Shown here piece by piece: positions 22,710-34,337 of a stretch of DNA of 64,000 bases. The translations under genes were made by a program, and so were the position numbers. Each line of letters begins with the position of its first letter. Position 1 is the first letter of the stretch. The stretch is from Limonium bicolor (Eukaryota > Streptophyta > Magnoliopsida > Caryophyllales > Plumbaginaceae), in assembly GCA_023374045.1 (NCBI GenBank), contig CM041781.1, positions 140,608,982 through 140,672,981 on the forward strand, given 5' to 3'. Under the pieces are notes generated by a model. The model had not been told where the DNA came from and searched no databases. It worked only from the letters and a program-made list of their open reading frames with translations.

Positions 22710-25094
22710 TGATCAGTAGGAGTGGGAACAAGGAGAAGAGGTTGATTGTCAACAGGGAGTTGTGGGAGTTGTAGGTAAATGACAGAGGGAGTCATAGAGG
22801 AAGGCTTTGTGGAGGAGAACAAGGAGGGGTAAGGGAATTATGTTTCTTTGAATAAAACATCTCTAGATATATAGGTTCTATTTTGTTAGTGGGTGATAGC
22901 ATATATCCAGTTGATTTGGAATCATAGCCCAACAATATGCATTCTGTGCTACGGAGGGATAGTTTATGTGGCTGATATGGTCTCAATTTGGCCATGGAGC
23001 ACCCAAATACCATGAGATGATGCACTGATGGGGGTTTATTGTGGAGCTTGTGATAGGGAGAAAATAGCCTAGGATAGGTGAGGGAGTGCGATTCATGAGG
23101 TAAGTAGAAGTTTTAAAAGCAAAACTCCAAAACTTAAGAGGGGGGGAGACATGGGCGAGAAGAGATAAGCCATGATCAACAACTTGTTTAATTTTGCTTT
23201 CTACAGAACTGTTTTACTGATGGGAGTGTGGGCAGGTCATTTTATGAACAGTCCCTTGTGTCTGTAGGATAGTAAAAAAGGTTTAAATTCCCCCTCCATT
23301 AGTCTGGATAGATTTAATTTTCTTCCCAAAATAAGTGCCCATCATGTTACTGAATATTGTATAAACTGAACCACATCAGACTTAAACTATAAAGCGAAGA
23401 TCCACAATAAACCGAGAAAACTCGTCCCCAATCAGCAAGAAATACCAAAATCCATCAGTAGAAACAGTATGGGCAGGTCCCCAAAGGTCCATAAATAGTA
23501 AATAAAAAATATTATCAGAAACAGACACAGTCTTAGAATGAGGTGAGCATGGTGTTTCCCCTGAGTACAAGCATCACATAACTCTAGTTTATTAAAATGA
23601 GAAAGGCAAATTAAAACACTAATAACATGTTTGGTGACTGGAAAGGATGGATGTCCCAAGCGCTGGTGCCAGGTGGTCAGAGGAGCTGAGGTAGTGTAGT
23701 GTAGCCGAGGGCTGGGTTGAGCTGTAGGAAAAAGGTAGATCCCGTCCCTAGTTGCTCCCTTGAGAAGGACAGTGTGAGTAATCTGATCCTTCACAACAAA
23801 ATAATCATGGTGGAATTCAAAATACACACCATTGCCAGTGCAAAACTTCTGAACAGAGATAAGATTCTTATTGAGAAAAGGGGAATGCAAAATATCTGAG
23901 AGTTTATAGTGTCTGTCAGAATATTTCAAATCAGTGGAACCAGAGTGGGTAATAGGGAGCTGTGAACCATCACATAGGGACACTGTCTCAGATCCATTAT
24001 AGTCAGTAGAGGTAAGTGAGAGCTTCCCAGTATCTCCATGAAATGGTGTGATGCCGCAGTAATCAGGCATCCACTCAAACAATCAACTTTGTTTGTAGCA
24101 TTAGCAACAATACTCTATGGGGTTTGGATTGATGAGAATGACTATAACGGTAGTAACATTGTTTAGCAGAATGGCCCTTCTTGTCACAGATCTGGCATGT
24201 AGGGCGATTGTCTGGTTAGCCTGTGAAGAAAGTGTTCTGTTTTTGAGTTGCAAATCCTGAGGTATAGGTGCCGCGACCTTTGGATTTGTTATTGTTGGAA
24301 TTTTCTTGAATAGATGATGAGCGGTTTGAATTCTGATTGTATTTGCCACGACCATTTGTTGTGGTGGTATTGAGGGACACGTTTGTGGTGCTGATTTTTG
24401 TCTGGTGATTGAGCCATGATTCCTGGGATCGAGATAGGATGGAGTTGGCTAGGATCGCAAGGATCTGGTCTAGTCATAAGATTGAGACAAGGGGGGCATA
24501 GTCACGGGGTAAGCCTTTTAGTAAATAACATTGAAACTCATTATTAAACACAATATGGCCAGTAATGGCCAGGGAATCCACCAATTGTTTGCCCTGATTG
24601 AAGTATTCAATAACATCTTCAGTGGCCTGTTTCTCAATAGTGGCCAACTGAAGGAGTAACTAGCTAATTTGCGCATTGTTCTGCTTTGAATAAGTGTTCA
24701 TAAGATATTCCCAGACTTTCTCAGATGGCTCAAGGCCAACCTGTGGCACAATGGCCTCACTCAAGGAACTCAGCAATACAGAGATGATAATTTGATCCAT
24801 CTGGATCCATTTTTTCATGATCCGGATTGTCACATCCATCGATCGTCTGAGGAGGACATGGATAAATCCAGAAACAAATCGATACAGGTTATTTCCCTTA
24901 AGAAAGGGTAAAATCATTCCTCTCCATACTCTAAAGTTATCCTTTCTCAATTTGACTAGATTGGCAGTAGCTGTGTACAGCGATTGACTTATGGTTTGGG
25001 TTTGTTGTGTAGGTGTGATCGTTTGCTCAACATTGGTGTTTCTGAGTTCAAAAGGAGAGTTTCCAGACAAAGAGTTTTCTGGTGTTGTGGCCAT
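22710..25094 (-). pseudogene. Copia element D, gag to integrase remnant
   Basis: Minus-strand copia polyprotein in broken frames. Gag runs 24660-25094, starting MATTPENSLSG, with LRKDNFRVWRGMILPFLKG. A CX2CX4HX4C knuckle (CQICDKKGHSAKQC) lies at about 24150-24200. The protease and pre-integrase region follows, with the WHQRLGHPS and CDACTQGKHH zinc motif at about 23560-23670. The integrase start with DLWGPAH is at about 23460, and a post-integrase piece with VFGCSMAKLRPY lies at 22792-23010. RT and RNase H are missing: the element is cut at 22709 by the family C array. Stops and frameshifts make it non-functional. Confidence 0.82.
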
Positions 25095-25151
25095 GAAGAA
25101 GAGATGGGGGGCATAAGAAAGATGACGGTTAGAAGATATTTCCCAGGGGAA

Positions 25152-25163
25152 GCTCTGATACCA
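25152..25163 (-). other. Primer binding site of copia element D
   Basis: The minus strand reads TGGTATCAGAGC, a perfect tRNA-iMet primer site, positioned just upstream of the gag start at 25094. Confidence 0.85.
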
Positions 25164-25320
25164 TAGTAATTTAGATCAATGAATGTTTCGTGTATTATTT
25201 TATTGAACAGTGATATGTATTTATACCCAATTAAGAAGGATCTAGAATAGTACACATGATCTAGAATAGTGCACATGGGTCTAGCTAGTTAATAAATACT
25301 GAGACGGATATTGGGCCGTC
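25164..25320 (-). mobile_element. 5' LTR of copia element D (approximate limits)
   Basis: The sequence upstream of the primer site holds TATAAATA on the minus strand at 25218-25225 and a direct repeat of GATCTAGAATAGT(A/G)CACATG, typical of a short copia LTR. Neither the outer end nor a target duplication could be fixed, and the 3' LTR is absent. Confidence 0.5.
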
Positions 25321-25832
25321 GTATGGGCCACTAGTCGGTTGCAGGATTTTGATGATGCTTGTATTTTGTATGCCCAAGGAGGATAATTTGGGAGCATATA
25401 TGCAGCAAGCATATGGAAGTAATTTGGGGGTCGATTTTACTGGTAGTACAATGTTCAAAATGTGTTCTTTAATATCTAGTTTCTTTCAAAAATAAATGTG
25501 GAGTTTTTTTTTATTTTAAAGTGTGATATTTTGGAGGTGTTTTCAGACAGGACGCGTATCCAGGCATAGAGACAGGAAAGAGGGAAAAGGGTACTGTCCA
25601 TAGCTGGTTCGCTTTTGCGTCGGAAAAGGGAGGAGAGAGAGGTACCATTTCAGTTTTTGGGTTTTGTAATTCTGGTTTCTCAACTTTTTACCTCCAACAT
25701 AGATAGAGAGATAGGGAGGGAGGTCGAGAGAGGGAAGGGACAAGCGAGGGCAGGAGAAGCAAAAGAGATTTGAGAGGGAGTGATAGAGGAATTGAGAGTC
25801 AAAATCATCTGATGGAGGAATATTGGAGCAAA
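25321..25832 (+). other. Upstream region and likely 5' UTR of APRL
   Basis: About 500 bases without a supported gene. From roughly 25550 the plus strand becomes rich in GA tracts (AGAGAGG, GGGAGGG), as many plant 5' UTRs and core promoters are. In-frame ATGs at 25770 and 25812 precede the chosen APRL start at 25833, so the N-terminus could be longer. Confidence 0.4.
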
Positions 25833-27755
25833 ATGAGGTATATGATCATCTTGGTAAGCGTTTCGTGTTCGATTCAGGTGGTTTGCTCGTCACCGTCCTT
25901 GGCATCGATATGTCATCCTCAATCGAATACTTTCCTCACCCATCTCCATCTCCAATGCGCTTTCTCGATCTCGTTTTCCCCTCCAATTCAGGTACGTACA
26001 TCTTCATCGTTCAGCCATCTTTGATTTCGTTTGCAGTTGTTCGTCTCCGCAATGAGCTAATTATTGGGTATTGGTTAGGGATTGATGCAATTATAACTAT
26101 ATTTGCCAACGTTCATTAAAGGTTTTGCTTCTGTCGAATTCTCATATCCTGTTTGTACTTGGATTATTCGCAGTAGTTGCTTGGAAATATTTTTCCCTTC
26201 TGAAGTATGATGTTTTGTATGATAATTAGGATTTCTTGCCATAGATCTCCTTTCACGAACAATTTGCATTCAAACGTATAAAAGTTTGAAAGGTGATACC
26301 AGCCTAACATAATTGCGTCTGGCGGACAATTCACGAGCACTATCTTATTACTATTGTTATATGTTACTTTCTAATACAGTTTCGGGGAATTTGATCAAAT
26401 TCATGGCTTCTGTCCCCTAATGCTTGTTCTTAATCTAATTGAAGGGCTTCCTTATCTGATACTTTGAGATCTATCCTCTATAATCCTTTTAATTTGAGGA
26501 TGATGGGTGCAAATTATTGTTTATTTTTCCTGGGCTTCAAACTTCGTTTTTAAAGGATCTTTGACTCCCCCCGTCCAGTCGATTTATGGATTACATAATA
26601 TTTCGGTGCTGTAGCATCATGTTTATTTATCACTTACATATTGCTATCAGTTTGCGCTATATTGGTGTGGGTATGTCAGTGCAAACATGAATCTAAAAAG
26701 TTGGTGTTGCGTTAATGGTAATTTGTTTGTGTAGATGGATGAAGAATCCTTTGAACTAGCTATGAGCTCAAAACCTGGAAATGTTTACACTGCCGTTGTG
26801 TTCTATGGCTCGCGATGTCCTTTCTCTAGTAGCTTCCTGCAGAAATTTGAAAGGCTAAGTTCCCTATCCCTCAGCTGAGCATATACAACTAGAGCAGTCA
26901 TCTGTCACGCCCAGGCAAGTTTTTATTGCCATCTATGTATGCTTATATCATTCTATGTTTTACTCTACTAATTGTATACTATTTCGATCACTGATAGTAT
27001 GTATCTTTGTACTGCAGTTTGTTTTCAAGGTATGGCATCCATAGTCTGCCTGCATTATTGATTCTGAATCAGACATCCAAAGTGAGATTTATGGTCCAAA
27101 AGATCTCAAGTCCTTGGCACACTTTTACAAAAGAACTACATAGGTGTTTGGAAACTTCTTTCTTTTATTCTTATGTTGAATAAATTTGACTATGTCTACT
27201 GTGATTGAGGAGGGTCATTTCTTTTAGGGAAACCCCATGTAACTTAAATGCGAGAAGGAAAGAAAAATGGTTAAAATGACCTTCATTATCGCCATTTGTC
27301 TTATATTTTATTCAGGACTTGATCCAGTGTATGAGTTGTCTCATGATAACTGTAGTGGCTCTCCCAGTACTTCAAAATCCGTTAAACAGTGGTATGAGGC
27401 ATCATCATGGAAGGAGATGATGAAGACAGATGGTTATTTAATGTTCTCCATGCTGTTCCTGATCATGAGAGTTTCCTCTTCTTCTGTCCGCAAATATGGA
27501 GTAGGGTACTAGCTTTGTGGACATGTGGAAAAGCTTGATGAACATGGGAGTTCTGTTTGAGGAGTCAAGGCAATTAGTAGGAAGGGTTGTGCACTTGGTT
27601 GACTTAAAGAGGGTGGGAGTAATTGAATTTGGGCAAGACTGGTGATTTTCGGAAAGGAGCAACTAGAAGCGTGGGCATGTGGGCTTCTTTTGGCGTCTGT
27701 TTCCTTGGGTAAAACCTCTGCCTCTTCAGCTAGATCATTATCATCCCTGCAGTAG
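25833..27755 (+). CDS. APRL: 5'-adenylylsulfate reductase-like (APRL5/7-type) thioredoxin-fold protein, left copy, frame broken as assembled
   Basis: Four exons: 25833-25991, 26735-26914, 27018-27143, 27316-27755. Exon 1 encodes a hydrophobic signal-peptide-like start (MRYMIILVSVSC) and two Cys. Exon 2 carries the thioredoxin-like core with VVFYGSRCPFS, where a single Cys replaces the CxxC pair of active thioredoxins. Exon 3 holds SRYGIHSLPALLILNQTS and YKRTT. Exon 4 has a membrane helix around YLMFSMLFLIM and a C-terminal tail. APRL proteins are plant secretory-pathway proteins of unknown activity that lack APS reductase function. Intron 2 uses a GC donor (CAG|GCAAGT). Small indels in exons 2, 3 and 4 break the frame, for example CTATCCCTCAGCTGAGC against CTATTCCCTCAGGCTGAGC in the right copy. 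The right copy is intact at those points, so assembly errors are as likely as pseudogenisation. Confidence 0.78.
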
Positions 27756-28671
27756 TCCTGAAAAGTGTTCCGGTTTAGATCCATTTAGAAATTGTAAGAA
27801 GATCATGTGATATCATACTTGCTCTTTGTATTCCATCTATTTATGAGAAGACAAATGTCCCTTTACTTTTAAAAGTTTCATCCATGATTTTCCCCTTCAT
27901 GTTTTTTTTTTTTTATATAGGAGTACAATTTAGCTAACATCCTAATAGTCCTTGAACCTTTTCAAGTTTTTGGTTTTTTTTTCTCTTTCTATTGTACCCC
28001 TGTACTTGTAATTAGTATTAACAACAGCCCTCAACCCTCTACTTTGCCATTATCATAGGTTTATGCAGATTTGTTGTCAGTTATGCCCATCAACTCTTTT
28101 GGGAGATGTAAATCGAGAAGGAATGCCCTTACGGGTGGAAGTAAGGAAGATATGTGTAACTGTTAAACGTTTTGGATTTTATCATAGTTTGAGAGCAAAC
28201 TTGCAAATGCTGTCTATTTACTGTCTACTTCACGATCGTGCTGAGTCATATTAGTATATTTATAACTGTATCATACCATGCTAGTACTATATTAATTTTG
28301 TCAAAAGTTGTAGGTTAAGACGTGTTTAGATCCAGTTTTATGTGCCAGGTCATCGTATTACAACAGTGATATCGTATTTATTTGAAACTTATGTAGTATT
28401 TAAAGTAGGTGGGAGGGAAAAGCAACATTTAGTCAATCATTTACCATTACATCACTCACAACTCTATAGTATATGAGGTTATGATACTATATAAATATAA
28501 ACTCTAATTATGATAGATATATATATATATATATGAATTTTGAATTCTTCAAAAAATATGGGGTCACGTGACCCCACGTGATCTCCTTGGATCCGCCCTG
28601 TCTGATAGCCTGTAAAATACAATTGTTAAGCGACAATAAAGTGAAAGGAGATATTATAATCCCTTGTTAAG
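27756..28671. other. Region between APRL and LINE (left arm)
   Basis: Contains T-rich tracts, an (AT)n run at about 28515-28535 and a perfect 16-bp palindrome at 28560-28575. A 63-codon open frame at 28063-28254 (MQICCQLCPST...) is preserved over its first about 40 codons in the other arm. It matches nothing I recognise and may be fortuitous. No other gene is seen. Confidence 0.4.
28560..28575. promoter_or_regulatory. Perfect 16-bp palindrome with central G-box
   Basis: GGGGTCACGTGACCCC is self-complementary and centred on CACGTG. A second ACGTGA follows at once. The same palindrome is at 61224-61239 in the other arm. The flanking GGATCCGCCCTG, which reads CAGGGCGGATCC on the other strand, resembles the end of a hAT-type MITE, so this may be a subterminal transposon motif rather than a promoter element. 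Confidence 0.5.
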
Positions 28672-29206
28672 TTTTTTTTTTTTTGATAATTTGGACGTAT
28701 AGCCAATTTATTAATGATAAGTAACTTGGGGAACCAAGTGGACGGGTATAAAATGGGTCTCGTTAAAATCTCCCAAGGCAAAATCCTACGGGAAAAAGTC
28801 AAGGGAGGAAATCAAAACTAAAAGACAATACAAGGAACAACATCTTAAAATTACAAATATTCCTTTAAAGATGATATACCTTTGAATGCATTGCACGATA
28901 GGGGGAAATCCTTCCACCAAACCTTGGTCCATCTTCAAATTCACATCTGAATTTGGATTAGAGTACGATTCACATCACATACTTCACCTTGAAAAATGAC
29001 ATTGTTGCATTGCAATCGTATGTGATAGATCCCATAGCAAAATGTTGATTTCCAAACCCGCTTGCTGAGGCGGTAACGCTACAGCAAACCAATCATTATA
29101 TATGTCAACCATCCTCTCTCTGAATGAGAATGTCATATTCCACCACCGCAACACTAGCTCCCAAATTTTCATAATTATTGGACAAAGGAACAACACATGT
29201 TCCACC

Positions 29207-31027
29207 TAGACCTGGCAATTTTAACCCAACCCGAAACCCAACCCGAACCCAACCCGATTTTTGTGGGTTTGGGTCCTCATTATTGACCCATTTATTTTTT
29301 TGGGTTGGGTTAGGGTAAGACCCTAATTTTTTGGGTTGGGTTAGGGTAGTGATCTAAACCCATGACCCAACCCGAAACCCGAAAATGTATTATAAATAAT
29401 AAAAATATAAATTACTTTTGTATATAAAATTATTTTCAGACCAAATAATACTTAGCCCAAAATTTTTAGCTATTGGCTCACCTGGCCCAGTCAAACCTTA
29501 GTGTACGGTTAAAAACCTTAATGTCTTGCGGTGCGGGTGCAACATTCTCACATATCCAGTTCAGGTGCCGCTGTTCATCTAGGCCGAAGGTTTGTTTTTC
29601 TTTCCTCATGTTTTTTTTTCTCATGCATCACAACGTTCTCGACTCTTCCTCTCCACCTTTTCACATTCTTTCGTCTCTATTTTCTTTTGACAATAACAAG
29701 ATAGTATATTGATTTCTGGATAAGCATGCTCGTATACTTGTTTGACTGTACTGCCATTTGTCATCTTGAAGTGCTTCTTGTTGTTGTGATTATGTAGGTA
29801 GGATTCTTAAAACCTATTTCTCCTTTTGTGTTTGTCTATTTGGTTGATATGTTACTCCATGACTTCTATAATTTCGAACTAGACTTTACCACTATTCCAG
29901 GATTCATCATGCCAATTTCATCAGTTTGTTTATTTTTCTTTGTTCTTAATTAGCTTTAGTATTTATGAAGCACGGACACGTCATTTTGTAGTCGTCTCTC
30001 ATCCCGGAAATGTCTCAGAAATAGTAGACGTCCGGAAATGCAAGAAACTGAAGATGGTCATGCATATCTTTCTACTATAGACATGTTCCACTACAATTAC
30101 TATTGAAGAGTGAGTCTTTTCGGTTGAAAGCTGAGTTGTACATGGTGTTTGATGAGTATATAGGAAAGAATACTAGCAAAAAATCATTCCCCTTCTACTT
30201 CTGCATCTTTTTCACCAACAACCCTCTCACCGTCTATTAATTGATGGATATATAGTTACCATGCTGCTAATAATGATACAGTTGCATTTGATACCACTTT
30301 TGCTAACGGTTTATAACCACATAATCGTAGTAGTTCTGATTTCAGATCTCGAAACCTTGGTGTGATCGGATGAGCAAGTAGTAGTAGTAGTATTATATGG
30401 AGTTGATCTAGATATTTCGCTGGTTTGATTATTTAATTGATCATATTTCACTAATTAAGAAGAGATGATATTATACTGATAGAAGAAAGAAAAAATATAG
30501 AAACAGACCTGAAGCTGCTGTAGTTGCTGATAGCAGGAAAGTAATAACCTGGTTGGTTTAACCCGAACGGTTTTTATTTATGGTTTTTTGTTTCCCAATC
30601 ACTTTTAGATTTCCTACTAATGAAATTTTGACGTTGTATTAAGATATTTTCTATCTGGATTAGGGAATGAATCATTTGTTATTTTCATTCTCTATTTGAT
30701 TAACTGGGATCATGTATAAATCTAGATAGGACTCATAAAAAGAAACCTATGGAAAGAGCACATGTTATCAGATTTTTGAATTCATAGGAAACTATGTAGT
30801 ACTCTGGATTCTTTGCATAACATATCGTTTAAAGTCGATTACGTTGGCTTAAAAAATAGGTTGGGTTGGGTGGGTTGGGTTAGGGTTGAATGATTTTAAA
30901 TGGGTTGGGTTAGGGTCATGATTCTTCAACCCGATTATTTTTGGGTTGGGTTGGGTTAATGATATTTTAAATGGGTTGGGTTAGGGTTGATATCAACCCA
31001 ACCCATCAACCCGAATTGCCAGGTCTA
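29207..31027. mobile_element. Non-autonomous hAT element with 8-bp target duplication
   Basis: The ends are TAGACCTGGCAATT and its reverse complement, flanked by identical GTTCCACC octamers at 29199-29206 and 31028-31035, the 8-bp duplication typical of hAT elements. Subterminal zones carry many AACCCAACCCG / GGGTTGGGTTAGGG motifs on both sides. No transposase is recognisable in its 1821 bp. The other arm has the empty site: a single copy of the octamer at 60571-60578. Confidence 0.9.
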
Positions 31028-31956
31028 GTTCCACCTCTTCCATCACCCTTCTACACCAAGGACACAAGCTTTGGCCGAGGGGGACAACATCTCTCTCGAA
31101 TAAGATTGCTCTGGTCATAAATCTTCCAATGAGTGCGAACCAAATGGTCATAGCAACCATTGGTTCACAAATTCCTCTCTAGATAGCCTTCAAATCAATA
31201 ACATTGCTAGCATCATGTGGCTCCAGATGCATCTGTCCAAGAGATGAAGTAATATCCTGTGTAATAGATTGTTTACCTCTGTTTGACTAGTATACTTCGT
31301 CATGATTCACCGGCTCCGTTGGTGATTGATCCAAAGCGTCAACCATCTGGGCGAGCAATTCTTCCTCGTACTGAAACAAGTTTCTGCACCAAACAAAGCA
31401 CCACTGCACGATTCATTTTCCCACATGCCCATACCAGCGACTATAAATTCCTACTGCAAGCTCAGCCGAACAGCCGCGGGAAGGCTTGTTTCAGCAGACC
31501 GACATGGCACCACTTATCATGCAAAAATAACACATGTTTGCCACCACATACTTTTATCCTCACTCTATCGTCGATGATATTACAAATTTTAGGATGATTC
31601 ACAGTGGCCTTAACAATCGAATACCAGAGGCCTTTGATCCCAGGCAGATTCACGTCAATATCGCCCGTGTGCATACCATCTCTCATATGGTAGATTGACT
31701 GAATGGTTCTTTTCCACAGCGAGGACTTACATCTAGCAAAATTGAATCGCTACTTAGCAAGGAAGGCTAGATTCTTCACCTGTAATTCAAAGAAACCAAG
31801 GCCACCAGCATCTTTGGGGCGAGTCATGTTCTTCCAAGCAACACCCGTCATGAATTTGCTTAAGTTTTTGCCCTAGAAGAATTTTTGTTGGAGGGAAACA
31901 AGTTTTTTCTTACCTGTGCAGGAATCACAAACAAACTCGAATAATATAATGGTATA

Positions 31957-32944
31957 GGATGCGTTCGGTGCACACTATATGTGCATTTTTTGACAGCATA
32001 AATGTACAGCATATGCTGTTTTGAACTCCTTTATTTGTTTTTGTTGTTCGCCTAAAACAGCATAAATGACAGAAAGTCAGATAAATGACAGCATAAATGT
32101 CAGCATAAATGCCCGCAGCAAATTCTACTTTTTCGTTTTCGTGCTTTCACTTCCGTTTCTTTACTCACTTCATAATGCAATTACTGTGATTATTGATTTA
32201 AAAAAAAGAAATTTTTACAAATTATTTATTTATTACAAATACATAATGCTTTAAATAATTTATAAAAAATAGTACTACATCTTTAGCCAAATTTACAAAA
32301 AATCACATTTATAATACAATCTATAATATATTATTTGTAATACCACATAGATTAATAAAATTAAAAAAAAAATAAATATACACACTTTGATATATAAATT
32401 AAAATATTAAAATAGTATATAGAAATATGAATGCATATAAATTTATTAACATACAAAGTTACAAAAATATATATATTATTAAAAGTTATAATTTCACTAA
32501 ATAAATTCACATAACATTATCTGAAAATTTGAAACGTTTTTTCTTTTTTTACGTTTTTATATTTGTAAGAATTATAAAATTTACATAATAAAAATATAAT
32601 TTTAGATAATAAAAATATGTTGTTTAGGAGTTACAAGTTTTGCTTAAATAATAGAAATAAAAATTTTATTGTTTGTGAATTTTTTTATTATTTTTACTAA
32701 CAAATAAAGTTACGTAGTATATATAATAATTATAATTGTAATACGAAAACGGTAAACGCACTACATATAAGTAACTGAACCAAACATGCTGCATATATGC
32801 TGCACTGCCAAACAGCAGTTTTCAAAACAGCTGCATTTATGCCAGCACATTCCTGCCAGCAAATATGCTGCATTTATGCCAGCGCATTCCTGCTGTCAAA
32901 TATGCTGCATTTATGCTGCCAAAACAGCCATGCCGAACAGAGCC
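31957..32944. mobile_element. Harbinger-like MITE in LINE (left arm)
   Basis: Terminal sequences GGATGCGTTCGGTGC and GAACAGAGCC (complement GGCTCTGTTCGGC) are imperfect inverted repeats, flanked by ATA on both sides, a 3-bp duplication as made by PIF/Harbinger elements. The subterminal regions repeat CATAAATG(A/C/T)CAGCATAAATG, and the centre is very AT-rich without coding capacity. Confidence 0.72.
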
Positions 32945-33902
32945 ATAGAGTCAAGGATAGGCTTGATAAGAACGGCACTTCCAGCTTTCGATAAACTGGT
33001 GGCCTTCCACGTTGCAAGCATACACCTCACTTTATGGATGACTGGCTCCCATGTCGCCACTCTTCTAGTATTGGCACCCAAGGGGCAACCCAAGTATATA
33101 GTTGGAAGCTCACCTGTTTGACAATTGAAGGTATCCCGAACCATTTGGGTCTCATCCATGTTTGCATTAATACAAAACGCTTTTGATTTTTCCATATTTA
33201 GTCTCAGCCCACTCATTTCCGCAAAGACAATTAGGATCCTATGTACTTGCACAAGTTCCTCCTTTTTTATTTCACAAAAAGCATCACATCGTCAACAAAC
33301 TGTAAATGAGTTATCCTTACCTGTCTCTCACCGATCAATAATCCTTTAAACACATGCTGATTCACCGCATTCTGGATTAACCAGTTCAGTACTTCCACTG
33401 AGATCACAAATAAGGATGGAGACATGGGGTCTCTTTGTCTCAATCCACGGCTAGGGATGAAAGGTTTCATAGGTGACCCATTGACTAGGAGTGAGATCCT
33501 AGAGGTAGTGACACACTCCTTTATCCAAGACCTCCATATCATTCCAAACCCCATGCTTTTTAACATAAGATCGAGAAAATCCCACAAAATTGAGTCATAC
33601 GCTTTCAATCTTGAGCAATAACCCCTTCTTCTTTTCTTCTTCAACCAAGTTATCACTTCATTTGCAGTAAGAGGACCTTCGAGAATGTTTCTCCTCTTAA
33701 CAAAGCCGGATTGTGTTTCTCTAATAAGCATGGGGAGGTGGGGACTGAGATGATTGTTAAGCAATTTGGATCCCCTCTGTTAAGTGTATCTAACATGGGG
33801 TATTTACTTATAAGAAGGAAAAATGACTATAATAGAGTTTGTTGACATGCTTAAAGCTGTTAATGCCTTAATGGAGTTGAGGAGGTTTAATCCAGGAAAG
33901 AA

Positions 33903-34165
33903 AGGTCCAGTAGCCCCAACTAATGTATAGGGTGGAGTAAGGAATAAGAGGTTATGAGTTCGAATCCTCTAACCTCACTCCTTTTTTATTAAGTCTGTCA
34001 TCTTGTGTGACTTACCTGGTTGGCGTGTAAATGTGGTGCAGCCGTGCAGGATAAGTTTCCTCACTCTCGAGGAGTGTTACTTGGAAGACTAGGCGACGTC
34101 TAGCTTCTACATGTTTGTTTGTGAGCCGGAGCTTGCCATTATCCTTGTATAATTACATTAAGGAA
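33903..34165 (+). mobile_element. tRNA-derived SINE-like element (left arm)
   Basis: A box-like TAGCCCCAACTAATG at about 33911 and a B box GTTCGAATCC at 33958-33967 form an internal Pol III promoter with about tRNA spacing. A tRNA-unrelated body with ATTATCCTTGTATAATTAC at its end follows. No cloverleaf is convincing, so a functional tRNA is unlikely. The limits are approximate. An inverted copy lies at 57443-57706. Confidence 0.55.
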
Positions 34166-34336
34166 TGTACAAGACTAGTAATAGAGGCGGGCCTTTTTAT
34201 TAGCTATTTTACAATCTATTCCTTACATCAGTTTTAATAACCCATAGAACTTTGTATATATATATATATACTTACTTTTTACTTTGTAAGAGTCACAACA
34301 ATACTACGACACTTTACTAAAATATCTCCTATCTAG
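34166..34336 (+). mobile_element. 5' LTR of copia element E
   Basis: 171 bp starting TGTACAAGACTAGTAATAG and matching 43389-43558. It ends just before TATGGCATCGG, which may be a decayed primer site (8 of 12 bases of the iMet type). Confidence 0.72.
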
Positions 34337-34337
34337 T

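Larger units (their letters stand above)
28672..33778 (-). mobile_element. LINE (L1-type), 5'-truncated, left copy, with nested insertions
   Basis: The minus-strand element ends in a poly(A) tract (poly(T) at 28672-28684). Its coding part shows RT motifs QSGFVKRRNI, GLRQRDPMSPSLF and FVDDVMLF, then a zf-RVT-like tail with CPIIMKIWELVLRWW near 29140-29200. It lacks ORF1, the endonuclease and the first RT motifs, so it is 5' truncated, as LINE insertions usually are. It is interrupted by a hAT (29207-31027) and a MITE (31957-32944). Frames are broken, including a one-base loss right after FVDD near 33272 that the right copy lacks. Confidence 0.85.

Noticed and set aside
28063..28254. 63-codon frame downstream of APRL, considered as an additional gene
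   Set aside because: Partly preserved in the other arm, but the arms are nearly identical overall, so preservation carries no weight. No start context or homology was recognised.
30849..31010. Telomere-like GGGTTAGGG stretch, considered as an interstitial telomere
   Set aside because: It is irregular (GGGTTGGGTT mixed with TTAGGG), mirrored at the other end and bounded by hAT ends and target duplications.
33951..33975. tRNA gene suggested by GTTCGAATCC
   Set aside because: Only A- and B-box-like motifs are present. No acceptor stem or anticodon arm could be drawn, so a SINE-like remnant is a better reading.
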